NCBI GenBank assembly: GCA_015058295.1
Contig: SVCP01000003.1
Coordinates: 1,060 to 65,059 of the forward strand
Length of the DNA: 64,000 nucleotides
Origin: Anaerofustis stercorihominis
GTDB lineage: Bacteria; Bacillota; Clostridia; Eubacteriales; Anaerofustaceae
Reading direction: 5' to 3'
The notes beneath the pieces were generated by a model. The model was given only the letters and a program-made list of their open reading frames with translations. It ran no database searches and was not told the origin of the DNA. Numbering within the stretch: the first letter of the stretch is position 1; every line of letters begins with the position of its first letter. The position numbers were made by a program, and so were the translations under genes. Below, piece by piece: positions 42,440 through 50,831 of the stretch.

Positions 42440-43318
42440 ATGGATAAAAAGAATAAGATATTTATAACAGCTTCTGCCATGTGCCTTATAGGAGGGCTTC
42501 AGTTCAGTATATTAAAGATAGCTCTTTCATATTTTGACAGCGAGATAATGTTTTTATGGGCGAGATTTCTTTTTGCTTTTATCGCAGCATTTATTTTTGC
42601 AAGAATAAAAAAACTCGCTCTTCCCAAAGATAAAGCTGTAATATTTTTATCTTTAGTTCATCCTCTCTGTGCATTTTATTTTCAGAGTATCGGCGCGGCA
42701 AAGAGTGATGTGATGGTGATTTCCGTGGTTACAGCGTTGTTTCCTGCTGTGGCATCATTATTCGCATTTATTTCGGGAGAAGAAACTCTCAGCGTGAAAG
42801 GCTGGTTCAGCATTACGGGAATAGTCATCGGAGGACTCATATGTGCGTTTTTCGGTAAGCCGGGAGGGAGTTTTTTCGGTACAGGTGTATTGTATCTGTT
42901 CATATCCATAATACTCAGAGGGGTGTATTATGTCCTTGTGCATAAGATGTCCGTAAACCGTTCGTGTTATGAGATAAGCTATGCACAGATAACATATTCG
43001 TTTATCGGTTACAGCCTCATTGCCGTTATCTTCGGGGAATTTGATCTGTCGTTTGTAAGATATATGCCGCTGAGTGGCTGGGCGGCTTTACTGTATATGG
43101 GGGTTATATCAACGACCGCATCGTATATTCTGAACAACTATCTGCTGTCCTCCCTTCGCGTATCTGTGAGTGGTGCCCTTGCGGCAGTTACCTTCATAAT
43201 CAATCTGTTTGCGGCATCGTTCATAAACGGTGAAGAACTGAATCTGTGGATATATGCGGGAAGTGCAGTTGTCATAGTCTGCATAATCATTCTTACAAGA
43301 GAAAGACGGAAAAATTAG
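42440..43318 (+). CDS. DMT-superfamily (EamA) transporter
   Basis: A 292-residue membrane protein with ten predicted helices in two EamA halves (residues about 5-135 and 150-290). The second half has YMGVISTTASYILNNYLL, a typical EamA stretch. Such transporters export amino acids, nucleotide sugars or drugs; the substrate is not evident. No convincing ribosome-binding site lies upstream (only AGTACAGAATATATATT), so the start is uncertain, but the next in-frame ATG would remove the first helix. A TTATAAT -10 box lies about 45 bases before. Confidence 0.85.
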   Translation: MDKKNKIFITASAMCLIGGLQFSILKIALSYFDSEIMFLWARFLFAFIAAFIFARIKKLALPKDKAVIFLSLVHPLCAFYFQSIGAAKSDVMVISVVTALFPAVASLFAFISGEETLSVKGWFSITGIVIGGLICAFFGKPGGSFFGTGVLYLFISIILRGVYYVLVHKMSVNRSCYEISYAQITYSFIGYSLIAVIFGEFDLSFVRYMPLSGWAALLYMGVISTTASYILNNYLLSSLRVSVSGALAAVTFIINLFAASFINGEELNLWIYAGSAVVIVCIIILTRERRKN

Positions 43319-43427
43319 TTTCAATGTATCCCCGTAAAGATATATAACATTAAGATTTGATTAGATTTGTTGTGTTTTTATGAAGGCAATGCTATACTGA
43401 AAATGAAATAATATTTCGGAGGCAGAT

Positions 43428-43628
43428 ATGGCAAAAAACAAAAATAAAAGATTCGACGTGAATAATGTTGATAATTCAATAAGCAGCGGAAATGTGAAGA
43501 TAATTGTTGACAGGCAGACCGGCGTGAATTATCTGTATTATTCAGCAGGATACAGTGGCGGGCTTACTCCGCTTCTTGATTCGGACGGGAAGGTTATCGT
43601 AACACCTGTCTACAGCTCGGAGGAATAA
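43428..43628 (+). CDS. DUF6440 family small protein
   Basis: A 66-residue protein. Its C-terminal half, IVDRQTGVNYLYYSAGYSGG then LTPLLDSDGKVIV, matches the DUF6440 pattern. There is no signal peptide or membrane segment, and the function is unknown. CGGAGG precedes the start. The next gene starts directly after its stop, so it is probably translated together with that membrane protein. Confidence 0.85.
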   Translation: MAKNKNKRFDVNNVDNSISSGNVKIIVDRQTGVNYLYYSAGYSGGLTPLLDSDGKVIVTPVYSSEE

Positions 43629-44054
43629 ATGGACGAAAATTATAAAAAGTCCTATAAGGGATTTGTTCTCTGGCTGGTTTTATTTTTTGCTGTGCATATA
43701 TTCGGTGCAGAGCCTCTTATCAGTATGGTGGAGGAGAACTATTCCGTATATGCTTCACTGAGTCTGACTCTTATATTTCTCGATATTCTCACATATGTCA
43801 TATATAAGACGGAATACATATACTGGTACAATGGAATGAGCTATGATACCGCAAGGAAAGCTTCTTCCGGAGCAAGAAAAGAATATGCTCACAGGCATCT
43901 GATAAAATTTGTGTATGCGAGCATAATGTGGCTGTTTTACGGAATACTGAAAAGCCTCACGGGAATAAAGCTGTGGGTGGATGTACTCGTTTTCTGTGCA
44001 CTTATTATCGGAGCGGCGCTGAGCACCATTACGGTCAGGCTGGAAGATAATTGA
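43629..44054 (+). CDS. Small membrane protein, unknown function
   Basis: A 141-residue protein with three to four hydrophobic segments (about residues 10-24, 36-57, 93-107 and 117-135) separated by basic loops (KASSGARKEYAHRH). I do not recognise the family. It starts immediately after the DUF6440 stop (TAAATG) and uses GGAGGAATA as binding site. Its 3' end lies 34 bases before a MITE-like element. Confidence 0.75.
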   Translation: MDENYKKSYKGFVLWLVLFFAVHIFGAEPLISMVEENYSVYASLSLTLIFLDILTYVIYKTEYIYWYNGMSYDTARKASSGARKEYAHRHLIKFVYASIMWLFYGILKSLTGIKLWVDVLVFCALIIGAALSTITVRLEDN

Positions 44055-44088
44055 AAGAATTTACTACCAAAAAAGCCCCGAATGGCTT

Positions 44089-44390
44089 CAGCTTGTCGAA
44101 AAGCCCAAACCGGTAAATTTCAGGGATAGAAATTTACCTTGCTGTGTTAATTTTTTTAAGTGAAAGGCTCATTTACATGTAGTAAACCACGCGCGTCGAA
44201 ACATCTTTGATTTGCCTCGAAAGTACCTGAAGGCACTTTCTCATTGCATAAAGATGTTTCTCCTTGTCTCGCCAAAATAGGATTTTGGCGAGAGTGGGAA
44301 AGTAACTGCAGATTGTGCGGAGTTTTTAAATTTTTGTTGTGGGTAATGATATCAAAAGCCGCCTGCCTTTGGACTTTTCGAACAAGCTGT
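44089..44390 (+). mobile_element. MITE-like element with a nested structured repeat
   Basis: The ends CAGCTTGTCGAAAAGCCC (44089-44106) and GGACTTTTCGAACAAGCTG (44371-44389) are inverted copies and match the element at 23716-23880. GCTCATTTAC...AGTAAACCACGC (44167-44192) is also shared. This copy is longer because it contains the 98-bp structured repeat at 44193-44291. Confidence 0.75.
44193..44291 (+). repeat. 98-bp structured repeat, copy 2 (inside the MITE-like element)
   Basis: Stem GAAACATCTTT (44198-44208) with AAAGATGTTTC (44250-44260) and hairpin TCGCCAAAAT/ATTTTGGCGA (44269-44291). Relative to copy 1 (2459-2556), a G-C pair in the first stem is replaced by T-A, which keeps pairing. 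Confidence 0.75.
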
Positions 44391-44403
44391 GATTTAAGAA
44401 AGA

Positions 44404-44450
44404 CCATCGAAAGGTTTTTCGATGGTCTGAAGCCCCGAAGGGCTTTTTTT
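44404..44450 (+). terminator. Two terminator-like hairpins
   Basis: GACCATCGAAA/TTTCGATGGTC (44403-44428) and GCCC-CGAA-GGGC followed by seven T. The same order of hairpins occurs after the 23.7-kb element. Confidence 0.8.
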
Positions 44451-44502
44451 AGTATCTGTTTGACGAATTGCCGGAGTTGTTTTTGTCAGAATTCTGATTA
44501 TT

Positions 44503-44706
44503 TTAATTCTTTTTGTTTGAGTTTTTGTTACTGGAGTTCTGATTGTCAGAATTCTGATTATTGGAATTATTATAATTGTTTGAGTTTCTGTTAGAATTAT
44601 CAGAATTATTTGAGTTATCAGAGTTGTTTTTGTTACAGTTCTGATTATTATCAGAAACCTTAATGATTCTTGAGTTTTCTTTTTTGTTTTTAGTGTTATT
44701 GTTCAT
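44503..44706 (-). CDS. Asparagine-rich small protein
   Basis: A 67-residue protein. It starts MNNNTKNKKENSRIIKVSD, then becomes almost pure N/S/D/Q/K (NNSDNSNNSDNSNRNSNN). The start ATG 44706 has GAGGTGATTAAT upstream, a good site, which argues that the frame is real despite low complexity. It has no signal peptide and no membrane segment. I do not know its family. The DNA of the repeat part is AT-rich and built of AAT/TCA/GAT codons. Confidence 0.6.
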   Translation of the reverse strand: MNNNTKNKKENSRIIKVSDNNQNCNKNNSDNSNNSDNSNRNSNNYNNSNNQNSDNQNSSNKNSNKKN

Positions 44707-44783
44707 ATTAATCACCTCGCAGTTATATTCTTTGCCGGGAGTATAAAAATATACCAAAGAAAAAAGTAAATTCTGCGGCAAAG

Positions 44784-44812
44784 TTGCGAAATGCAGCTGT
44801 TTATGATATTAT
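44784..44812 (+). promoter_or_regulatory. Promoter of the aminopeptidase pair
   Basis: TTGCGA (44784-44789) and TATTAT (44807-44812), 17-base spacer, 38 bases before the start. Confidence 0.55.
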
Positions 44813-44850
44813 TGTTACAATACCATTACATTGATACAAACGGAGGTAAC

Positions 44851-46101
44851 ATGAACCGTAAATTTCATACACAAAAAAGAACCCAGTTACTGGAAAAATT
44901 GCCGGAAGGCAGTATGGCGCTCATTCCGTCGGGAATGGTAGTGAATTATTCCCTTGACGGAGATTATCCTTTTGAAGTAAACAGGGATTTCTATTATTTC
45001 ACAGGAATTGATTATCAGGATATGAAGCTTGTGCTTCTTAAATACAATTCTCTCACAAGAAGTGTCCTTGCAATTCCGAGAGTAGACCCCACACAGGAAA
45101 AATGGACAGGAAAGATGTTCACGCAGAAGGAATGTTCATTCATCAGCGGCATCGATGAAGTTATATTCCTCGATGAACTTGATGATATGCTGTATTCTCT
45201 TATTTATAACCAGAAGATAAAAACAGCATATATGATTCTTGAGTATGTGAAGGAAGGAAAACCTGACACACTCTGCAACCACATCGCTCATGATTTTATG
45301 AGAAGATATCCTCTCGTTGAAGTAAAGAATCTTACGCCGCTTACAATGCCGCTTCGTATGGTGAAAAGTGCGGAAGAGATCGAAGCTACGAAGTATGCTG
45401 TAAAAGTGTGCGCGGATGCATTTGAACATATGATGAAAAATACTCTGCCCGGCATGAAGGAATGGGAAAATCAGGCAAACTTCGAGTATGTGGTTAAGAA
45501 AAACGGAGGCAAAGTGGCGTTCAATTCCATAGTTGCATCGGGTATGAACGCAACCACACTCCATTATGTTGCAAATGACTGCGAAATGAAGGACTCAGAC
45601 ATGGTCCTTATGGACTGCGGGGCCAATGTTGATCATTATATTGCAGATGTAACGAGAACCATTCCTGTAAACGGCGTGTTCACAGACAGGCAGAAAGAAA
45701 TATACAATATCGTTCTTTCCGCAAACGAATATATAATCAGCATAGCAAAGCCCGGCCTTTCCACTGCGGAACTTAACCGCAAACTCATTGAGTTCTACGC
45801 ACAGAAGCTCAAAGCTGCAGGCCTTATCGAAGAAGACAATGAAGTCAGCGAATATTATTACCACGGAGTATCTCACTCCATCGGTCTGAACGTACACGAT
45901 ATTTATGACAAAGACATTCCGCTTCAGCCGGGTATGATAATAAGCGTTGAACCGGGACTTTATTTCGCAAAATACGGTATCGGTATCAGAATCGAAGACG
46001 ATGTTCTCATTACGGAAAGCGGATGCGAAGTTCTTACTTCCGCAATCCCCAAGACCGTGGAAGATATAGAAGAATTAATGGCAAATAAGGAGATTGACTG
46101 A
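44851..46101 (+). CDS. Xaa-Pro aminopeptidase (M24B)
   Basis: A 416-residue pita-bread-fold metallopeptidase that removes N-terminal residues before proline. The N-terminal half is the AMP_N creatinase-like domain (SGMVVNYSLDGDYPFEVNRDFYYFTG). The dinuclear metal site is visible as DCGANVDHYIADVTRT (two aspartates), HGVSHSIGLNVHD (histidine), SVEPGLYF and RIEDDVL (glutamates). ATG 44851 follows CGGAGG; the frame opens at 44791. It overlaps the next peptidase gene by one base. Confidence 0.95.
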   Translation: MNRKFHTQKRTQLLEKLPEGSMALIPSGMVVNYSLDGDYPFEVNRDFYYFTGIDYQDMKLVLLKYNSLTRSVLAIPRVDPTQEKWTGKMFTQKECSFISGIDEVIFLDELDDMLYSLIYNQKIKTAYMILEYVKEGKPDTLCNHIAHDFMRRYPLVEVKNLTPLTMPLRMVKSAEEIEATKYAVKVCADAFEHMMKNTLPGMKEWENQANFEYVVKKNGGKVAFNSIVASGMNATTLHYVANDCEMKDSDMVLMDCGANVDHYIADVTRTIPVNGVFTDRQKEIYNIVLSANEYIISIAKPGLSTAELNRKLIEFYAQKLKAAGLIEEDNEVSEYYYHGVSHSIGLNVHDIYDKDIPLQPGMIISVEPGLYFAKYGIGIRIEDDVLITESGCEVLTSAIPKTVEDIEELMANKEID

Positions 46102-47483
46102 TGGCTAATCTTAAATACGAAAAGACAAGTGCCTGGACAGGCAAGCAGGAAGCTATCCTTTCATACAGCGAAGGATACAAAAATTATCTTGACAGCGGCA
46201 AGACAGAAAGAGAATGTTGCGTAAGTACTGTTGAAATGGCAGTGAAAGCAGGTTTTGTTGACCTTAACGAAAAGATCAGCAAAAACGAAGCAGTAAAACC
46301 CGGCGACAAGATTTATTACACATACCATGAAAAGGCAGTGGTATTATATGTCATCGGTACAGAGCCAATCGAAAAAGGCCTCAACGTGACAGCTGCACAC
46401 ATCGACTCCCCGAGACTCGACCTGAAGGCTGTACCTCTTTATGAAGACGGCGGTCTTGCACTTATGAAAACGCATTATTACGGCGGCATCAAGAAATATC
46501 AGTGGGGTGCAGTTCCTCTTTCTCTCCACGGTGTAATTTATACAACAGACAATAAAAAACTTACGGTAAACATCGGCGAAAAAGAAGATGATCCTGTATT
46601 CTTCATTTCTGATCTTCTTGTGCACCTTGCAGGCGATCAGCTTGCAAAACCAGCATCAAAGGTAATCACAGGCGAACAGCTCAATGTTATCTGCGGAAAT
46701 ATTCCTCTCGAAGATGAAGAATCGCAGAAAGTAAAGATGAATGTACTCAACATTCTCTTTGATACATACGGAATCGACGAAACAAGCTTCCTTTCAGCAG
46801 AGATCGAAGTTGTGCCTGCAGGAAAGGCAAGGGACGTAGGATTCGACAGAAGCCTTATCGCTTCTTATGCGCACGACGACAGAGTATGTGCTTATCCTGC
46901 AGTAACAGCACTTTTCGAAACAGAAAATCCCGCAAGAACATGCGTATGCATTCTTGCTGACAAAGAAGAGATCGGAAGCGTCGGCACAACAGGTCTCAAG
47001 AGCAGATACTTTGAAAACTCACTTGCTGAGATCATCAACCTCATGGGTGAATACTCTGAGCTGACACTCAGAAGAACTCTTGCAAACTCCTACGTTCTCT
47101 CTATGGACGTTTGCTGCGGATATGACCCGAGCTTTGCGGAAGCATTCGAAAAGAACAATACAGCTCTCATCGGTTCAGGCGCTATCCTTACAAAGTTCAC
47201 AGGCTCCCGTGGAAAATCAGGTTCCAACGACGCTCACAGCGAATATATGCACAAACTCGTAAGACTCTTCACAGACAACGATGTTGCATATCAGACAGGT
47301 GAGCTTGGCAGAGTTGACCAGGGTGGCGGAGGAACCGTTGCACTTATCCTCGCTGAATACGGTGCACACACAGTTGACTATGGTGTAGGCGTACTTGCGA
47401 TGCACGCACCGTATGAGCTTATAAGCAAGGCGGATTTGTATTCCTGTTACGAAGGCGCAAAAGCCTTCTACGGGCTTGTCTAA
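46101..47483 (+). CDS. M18 aspartyl aminopeptidase
   Basis: A 460-residue M18-family zinc aminopeptidase. Ligands appear in TAAHIDSPRLDLK (histidine and aspartate), ADKEEIGSVG (catalytic and bridging glutamates), SYAHDDRVCAY (aspartate) and, at the end, a GVLAMHAPYE histidine. M18 enzymes prefer acidic N-terminal residues. The start overlaps the Xaa-Pro aminopeptidase stop (TGATG), so the two are translated together for peptide breakdown. The stop lies within a repeat that occurs after several genes. Confidence 0.95.
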   Translation: MANLKYEKTSAWTGKQEAILSYSEGYKNYLDSGKTERECCVSTVEMAVKAGFVDLNEKISKNEAVKPGDKIYYTYHEKAVVLYVIGTEPIEKGLNVTAAHIDSPRLDLKAVPLYEDGGLALMKTHYYGGIKKYQWGAVPLSLHGVIYTTDNKKLTVNIGEKEDDPVFFISDLLVHLAGDQLAKPASKVITGEQLNVICGNIPLEDEESQKVKMNVLNILFDTYGIDETSFLSAEIEVVPAGKARDVGFDRSLIASYAHDDRVCAYPAVTALFETENPARTCVCILADKEEIGSVGTTGLKSRYFENSLAEIINLMGEYSELTLRRTLANSYVLSMDVCCGYDPSFAEAFEKNNTALIGSGAILTKFTGSRGKSGSNDAHSEYMHKLVRLFTDNDVAYQTGELGRVDQGGGGTVALILAEYGAHTVDYGVGVLAMHAPYELISKADLYSCYEGAKAFYGLV

Positions 47484-47545
47484 ATTCCCGTATGCGTCGT
47501 TGTTTGCATCGCAGCTGTCGCTCATTTACTGCAAGTAAACCACGC
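47473..47545 (+). repeat. Post-stop repeat region, copies 4 and partial MITE core
   Basis: GGCTTGTCTAAAT (47473-47485) overlaps the M18 stop; its continuation TCCCGTATGCGTCGTTGT matches the 1148 copy. It is followed by GCTCATTTAC-TGCA-AGTAAACCACGC (47520-47545), the MITE core. Confidence 0.75.
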
Positions 47546-47602
47546 TCCATCTGCTCGCAAGCCGCCTAGCCTACGAAAATTTATACTTCGCCCATTTTAT
47601 GG

Positions 47603-47665
47603 TATGCTCGTCTGAATCGCCATATACGGGATTGTTTTTGTGCCGTCGGCGGTTACGTACTGTTA
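47603..47665 (+). repeat. Post-stop repeat, copy 5, with a GTAC palindrome
   Basis: TATGCTCGTCTGAAT continues CGCCATATACGGGATTGTTTTTGTGCCGT, matching 17562-17610. GTACTGTTATGTAC follows. The gap 47484-47946 holds only such repeats, a terminator and a promoter. Confidence 0.65.
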
Positions 47666-47739
47666 TGTACGCGCCCTTCGCGCTGCAAAATCCGCACCCG
47701 TCTATGCCAATTTATACTTCGCATACAGTGGTGTAAGAC

Positions 47740-47778
47740 ATTGAAATAGCCATCCGGAAGGGTGGCTTTTTTCAATGT
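47740..47778 (+). terminator. Terminator of the aminopeptidase pair
   Basis: GCCATCC-GGAA-GGGTGGC (47749-47766) and six T; an outer stem TTGAAA/TTTCAA extends it. Confidence 0.9.
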
Positions 47779-47946
47779 TTTCCGGCGTATATTTGCGGTA
47801 ATTATGAATTATAATGAGTGCATATTTTATTCTTTGTGGGAAAATGAAAATAAATATGCAAAAATGTGCTTAAAACACGGTACTTTGTAAATAATTATGC
47901 TATAATATGAGATACTGGATTTTATAAATATACTGAGAGGTATTAT

Positions 47947-48753
47947 ATGTTTGCTTTTCTGGGGATGCCGGATCCCATAGCATTTGAAATATTCGGGTTT
48001 GAAGTAAGGTGGTATGCACTTGTGATCACCATAGGTGTGCTTCTGGGTCTTACGCTTGTTCTCAAAAGATCGGAAAAATATGGCATAAAGGAAGATCATA
48101 TATATGATATATTCATTGTTGCGGTTCCTCTTGCAATAATCGGTGCAAGGGCATATTATGTGTTCTTTGAATGGGATTATTATTCCCTTCATCCTGAAAA
48201 GATAATTCAGGTATGGAAAGGCGGCCTTGCTATTCACGGAGGGATATTCTTCGGAATGCTCGCAGTATGGCTTGTATGCAGATACCGTAAGATAAGCTTT
48301 TTGAAGACTCTCGACCTTCTTGCTCCAAGCCTTATCTTGGGGCAGGCTATCGGAAGATGGGGAAACTATTTCAATATGGAAGCATACGGAACGGAAACGA
48401 CCCTTCCGTGGGCGATTACGGTTTATGAAGCAGGCAAAGGATATATAAATGTACATCCCACGTTCCTTTATGAATCGCTGTGGAACATCGGTGTATTCCT
48501 TATTCTTATGTTTGTTATCGAAAGAAAAAAGAAGTTCGACGGGCAGACAGCCTGCACGTATTTCATTTTGTATTCACTGGGAAGATTCTTCATTGAAGGT
48601 CTGAGAACAGACAGCCTTTATATAATGGGGCTCAGAACAGCTCAGCTTGTAAGTCTCGGGCTTATCGCGGTGGGAATACTCGGATATATTATTCTCGGAA
48701 AGAAAAATAAGACCAATACGGAGGCGCACAGTGGCGAAGAAAGTCAGACTTGA
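47947..48753 (+). CDS. lgt: Prolipoprotein diacylglyceryl transferase
   Basis: A 268-residue integral membrane enzyme that moves diacylglycerol from phosphatidylglycerol to the lipobox cysteine of prolipoproteins. The family signature GRWGNYFNMEAYG lies near residue 136, with the earlier RWYALVITIG and GGLAIHGGIFF segments. About seven helices are visible. The start follows AGAGG. TGC-TATAAT (about 47898-47906) is an extended -10 promoter. It is the first gene of a packed operon and overlaps tlyA by 23 bases. Confidence 0.95.
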   Translation: MFAFLGMPDPIAFEIFGFEVRWYALVITIGVLLGLTLVLKRSEKYGIKEDHIYDIFIVAVPLAIIGARAYYVFFEWDYYSLHPEKIIQVWKGGLAIHGGIFFGMLAVWLVCRYRKISFLKTLDLLAPSLILGQAIGRWGNYFNMEAYGTETTLPWAITVYEAGKGYINVHPTFLYESLWNIGVFLILMFVIERKKKFDGQTACTYFILYSLGRFFIEGLRTDSLYIMGLRTAQLVSLGLIAVGILGYIILGKKNKTNTEAHSGEESQT

Positions 48754-49534
48754 TGTAATGCTTGCAGACAGACTCCTTGCAGAATCAAGAAGCAAGGCGC
48801 AGGCGATGATAATGGCGGGAGTTGTGTATGTCAACGGTAACAAAGTCGATAAAGCCGGATATCAGGTGAGTGAAACCGACAACATAGAAGTCAGGGACAA
48901 TGCCTGCCCGTATGTAAGCAGAGGCGGATTCAAGCTTGAGAAGGCTCTCAGGGTATTTGATTTTTCCGTTGACGGAAAAGTTGCCATCGATGTAGGTGCG
49001 TCAAGCGGGGGATTTACGGATTGTATGCTGCAAAACGGAGCTGTGAAGGTATATGCGGTAGATGTGGGTACCAATCAGCTTGTGTATAAACTCCGCATCG
49101 ACGAAAGAGTACATGTTTTCGAGCAGACCAATTTCAGGAATATGCCCTTTGAGCTTATCGGGGAAAAAGTCGATGTTGCCGTAATGGATGTGTCGTTTAT
49201 TTCAATCACAAAGCTTGTCGGGAATCTCAAAAACTTTTTAAAGGAAGATGCGCACTGTGTATTTCTTATAAAGCCACAGTTTGAAGCGGACAAAAACGAT
49301 GTGGGCAAAGGTGTAATCACAGACATAAAACTGCACAGAAATATAGTGAAAAATGTGGTATATGCACTTGCGGATATGAATTATCAGTTGCTTGAGCTGG
49401 ATTATTCTCCCATAAAGGGGCCGAAAGGAAATGTTGAGTTCATTTCGCATTTTGTTCTCAGGGATGAAGTTGATACTTCTGCATATGAAAGTATGGTACT
49501 TGCCGCTGTGGATGCGGCACACGGTAACTTATGA
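48731..49534 (+). CDS. tlyA: TlyA-type rRNA 2'-O-methyltransferase
   Basis: A 267-residue protein with an N-terminal S4 RNA-binding domain (LDVMLADRLLAESRSKAQAMIMAGVVYVNG, about residues 6-60) and a FtsJ-like methyltransferase domain (SAM loop AIDVGASSGGFTDCMLQNGA; catalytic lysine and aspartate near MDVSFISITK). TlyA methylates ribosomal RNA in some bacteria. The start is GTG 48731, 7 bases after GGAGG; no ATG is available before the S4 domain. It overlaps lgt and nadK, and is probably translationally coupled to both. Confidence 0.94.
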   Translation: MAKKVRLDVMLADRLLAESRSKAQAMIMAGVVYVNGNKVDKAGYQVSETDNIEVRDNACPYVSRGGFKLEKALRVFDFSVDGKVAIDVGASSGGFTDCMLQNGAVKVYAVDVGTNQLVYKLRIDERVHVFEQTNFRNMPFELIGEKVDVAVMDVSFISITKLVGNLKNFLKEDAHCVFLIKPQFEADKNDVGKGVITDIKLHRNIVKNVVYALADMNYQLLELDYSPIKGPKGNVEFISHFVLRDEVDTSAYESMVLAAVDAAHGNL

Positions 49535-50364
49535 TGAAAAATGCTGCTATTATAACGAATATGAAAAAGGACAAGGACCTTTGCGTTACGAAAGTCCTTG
49601 TTGATGAACTGAAAAAATATGGCTGGAACGTAAGTTTCGCGGAAGATCTTATCAGCGCCACAGGAGAAGGCAGTGTCATATCTTCAGATGAAAAATATGA
49701 TGTGTGCTTTGTTATCGGTGGTGACGGAACTGTTCTGAATGCTGTAAACCGATATCCGCACTTTACATTTATCGGCATAAACTTAGGCCGTATGGGATTT
49801 CTTACGGAGATTCCTTCGGGAGAGATCGCTTCTGCTGTGAAAGACATAACAGACGGAAAATATTTCACTGAAGAAAGAATGATGATAAATGTTTCCGCAG
49901 GAGATGTGAGCGTAGATGCGCTGAATGAAGTCAGTATAAAACACAAAGTCGCTTCAGGCATCGGGGAATTCAAAGTTTTTGTGAATGATGTGTTCCTTGC
50001 GCATTACGAAGCTGACGGAATTATCGTTGCGACGCCTACAGGCTCCACTGCATACAATCTTTCCGCAGGCGGCCCTATACTCAGCCCGGCCTGCGAAGGA
50101 ATGATCCTTCAGAGCATCTGCTCTCATTCCATGAATGCAAGAGGCGTTGTTGTATCTGCTTCGGAAGATATAACGGTGATGTTCGACAAGGACGAAAGTC
50201 ATGTTATGGCAGACGGAGATATACTTGATATTGATACAGATGCGATAAGGGTAAGAAAGAGCGAAAAGACAATCAGGCTTATGCATCTGAGTAAGTATAA
50301 TTTTTACAATTCTTTATTTGAGAAGATAAAGCAACCAAATTATTTAAGAGGAGGGCTGTCATGA
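49531..50364 (+). CDS. nadK: NAD kinase
   Basis: A 277-residue NAD(H) kinase that makes NADP. The GGDGT motif is in VIGGDGTVLN, the second motif is ALNEVSI (NE), and the C-terminal TPTGSTAYNLSAGGP loop is clear. It is fused in frame only to itself. The start could be 49531 or 49534 (ATGATG). It overlaps tlyA by four bases and argR by four bases. Confidence 0.96.
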   Translation: MMKNAAIITNMKKDKDLCVTKVLVDELKKYGWNVSFAEDLISATGEGSVISSDEKYDVCFVIGGDGTVLNAVNRYPHFTFIGINLGRMGFLTEIPSGEIASAVKDITDGKYFTEERMMINVSAGDVSVDALNEVSIKHKVASGIGEFKVFVNDVFLAHYEADGIIVATPTGSTAYNLSAGGPILSPACEGMILQSICSHSMNARGVVVSASEDITVMFDKDESHVMADGDILDIDTDAIRVRKSEKTIRLMHLSKYNFYNSLFEKIKQPNYLRGGLS

Positions 50365-50813
50365 AACTGGACAGACACGCAAAAATATTACAGATAATAG
50401 AGGATAATATCGTAGAGACTCAGGATGACCTTGCGGAATTGCTCAGGGATGCGGGTTTCAATGTTACTCAGGCGACAGTATCCCGTGATATAAGGGAGCT
50501 GAAGCTTATAAAAGTAATGACCGACGGCGGCAGATATAAATATGCTTCGTACAGCACGGAAAGCACAGGATTTGATTCCCGTGTGGTTACCATCTTCCGT
50601 GAAGCGGTGCTCACTATTGATTATGCGGGGAATTTCGTTTGCCTGCATACAATAACGGGAATGGCAAGCGCTGCGGCAGTTGCTATTGATACAATAAAGA
50701 ATCAAGATATCGTAGGCTGTGTTGCGGGGGATGATACTATATTCATTCTCATGCGCAGTGAAGAAAAGGCAAAGAATATAGTAAAATATTTCAAGAATAT
50801 GCTGAAGAAATAA
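50361..50813 (+). CDS. argR: Arginine repressor ArgR/AhrC
   Basis: A 150-residue hexameric regulator of arginine metabolism. The N-terminal winged helix has ETQDDLAELLRDAGFNVTQATVSRDIRELKL, and the C-terminal arginine-binding domain has GMASAAAVAIDTI and GCVAGDDTIFILM (arginine-binding aspartate pair). It starts within the end of nadK (ATGA) after GGAGGG. It acts as repressor of arginine synthesis and activator of breakdown in relatives. Confidence 0.96.
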   Translation: MKLDRHAKILQIIEDNIVETQDDLAELLRDAGFNVTQATVSRDIRELKLIKVMTDGGRYKYASYSTESTGFDSRVVTIFREAVLTIDYAGNFVCLHTITGMASAAAVAIDTIKNQDIVGCVAGDDTIFILMRSEEKAKNIVKYFKNMLKK

Positions 50814-50831
50814 ATCAGCCGGGAGGCAGAA

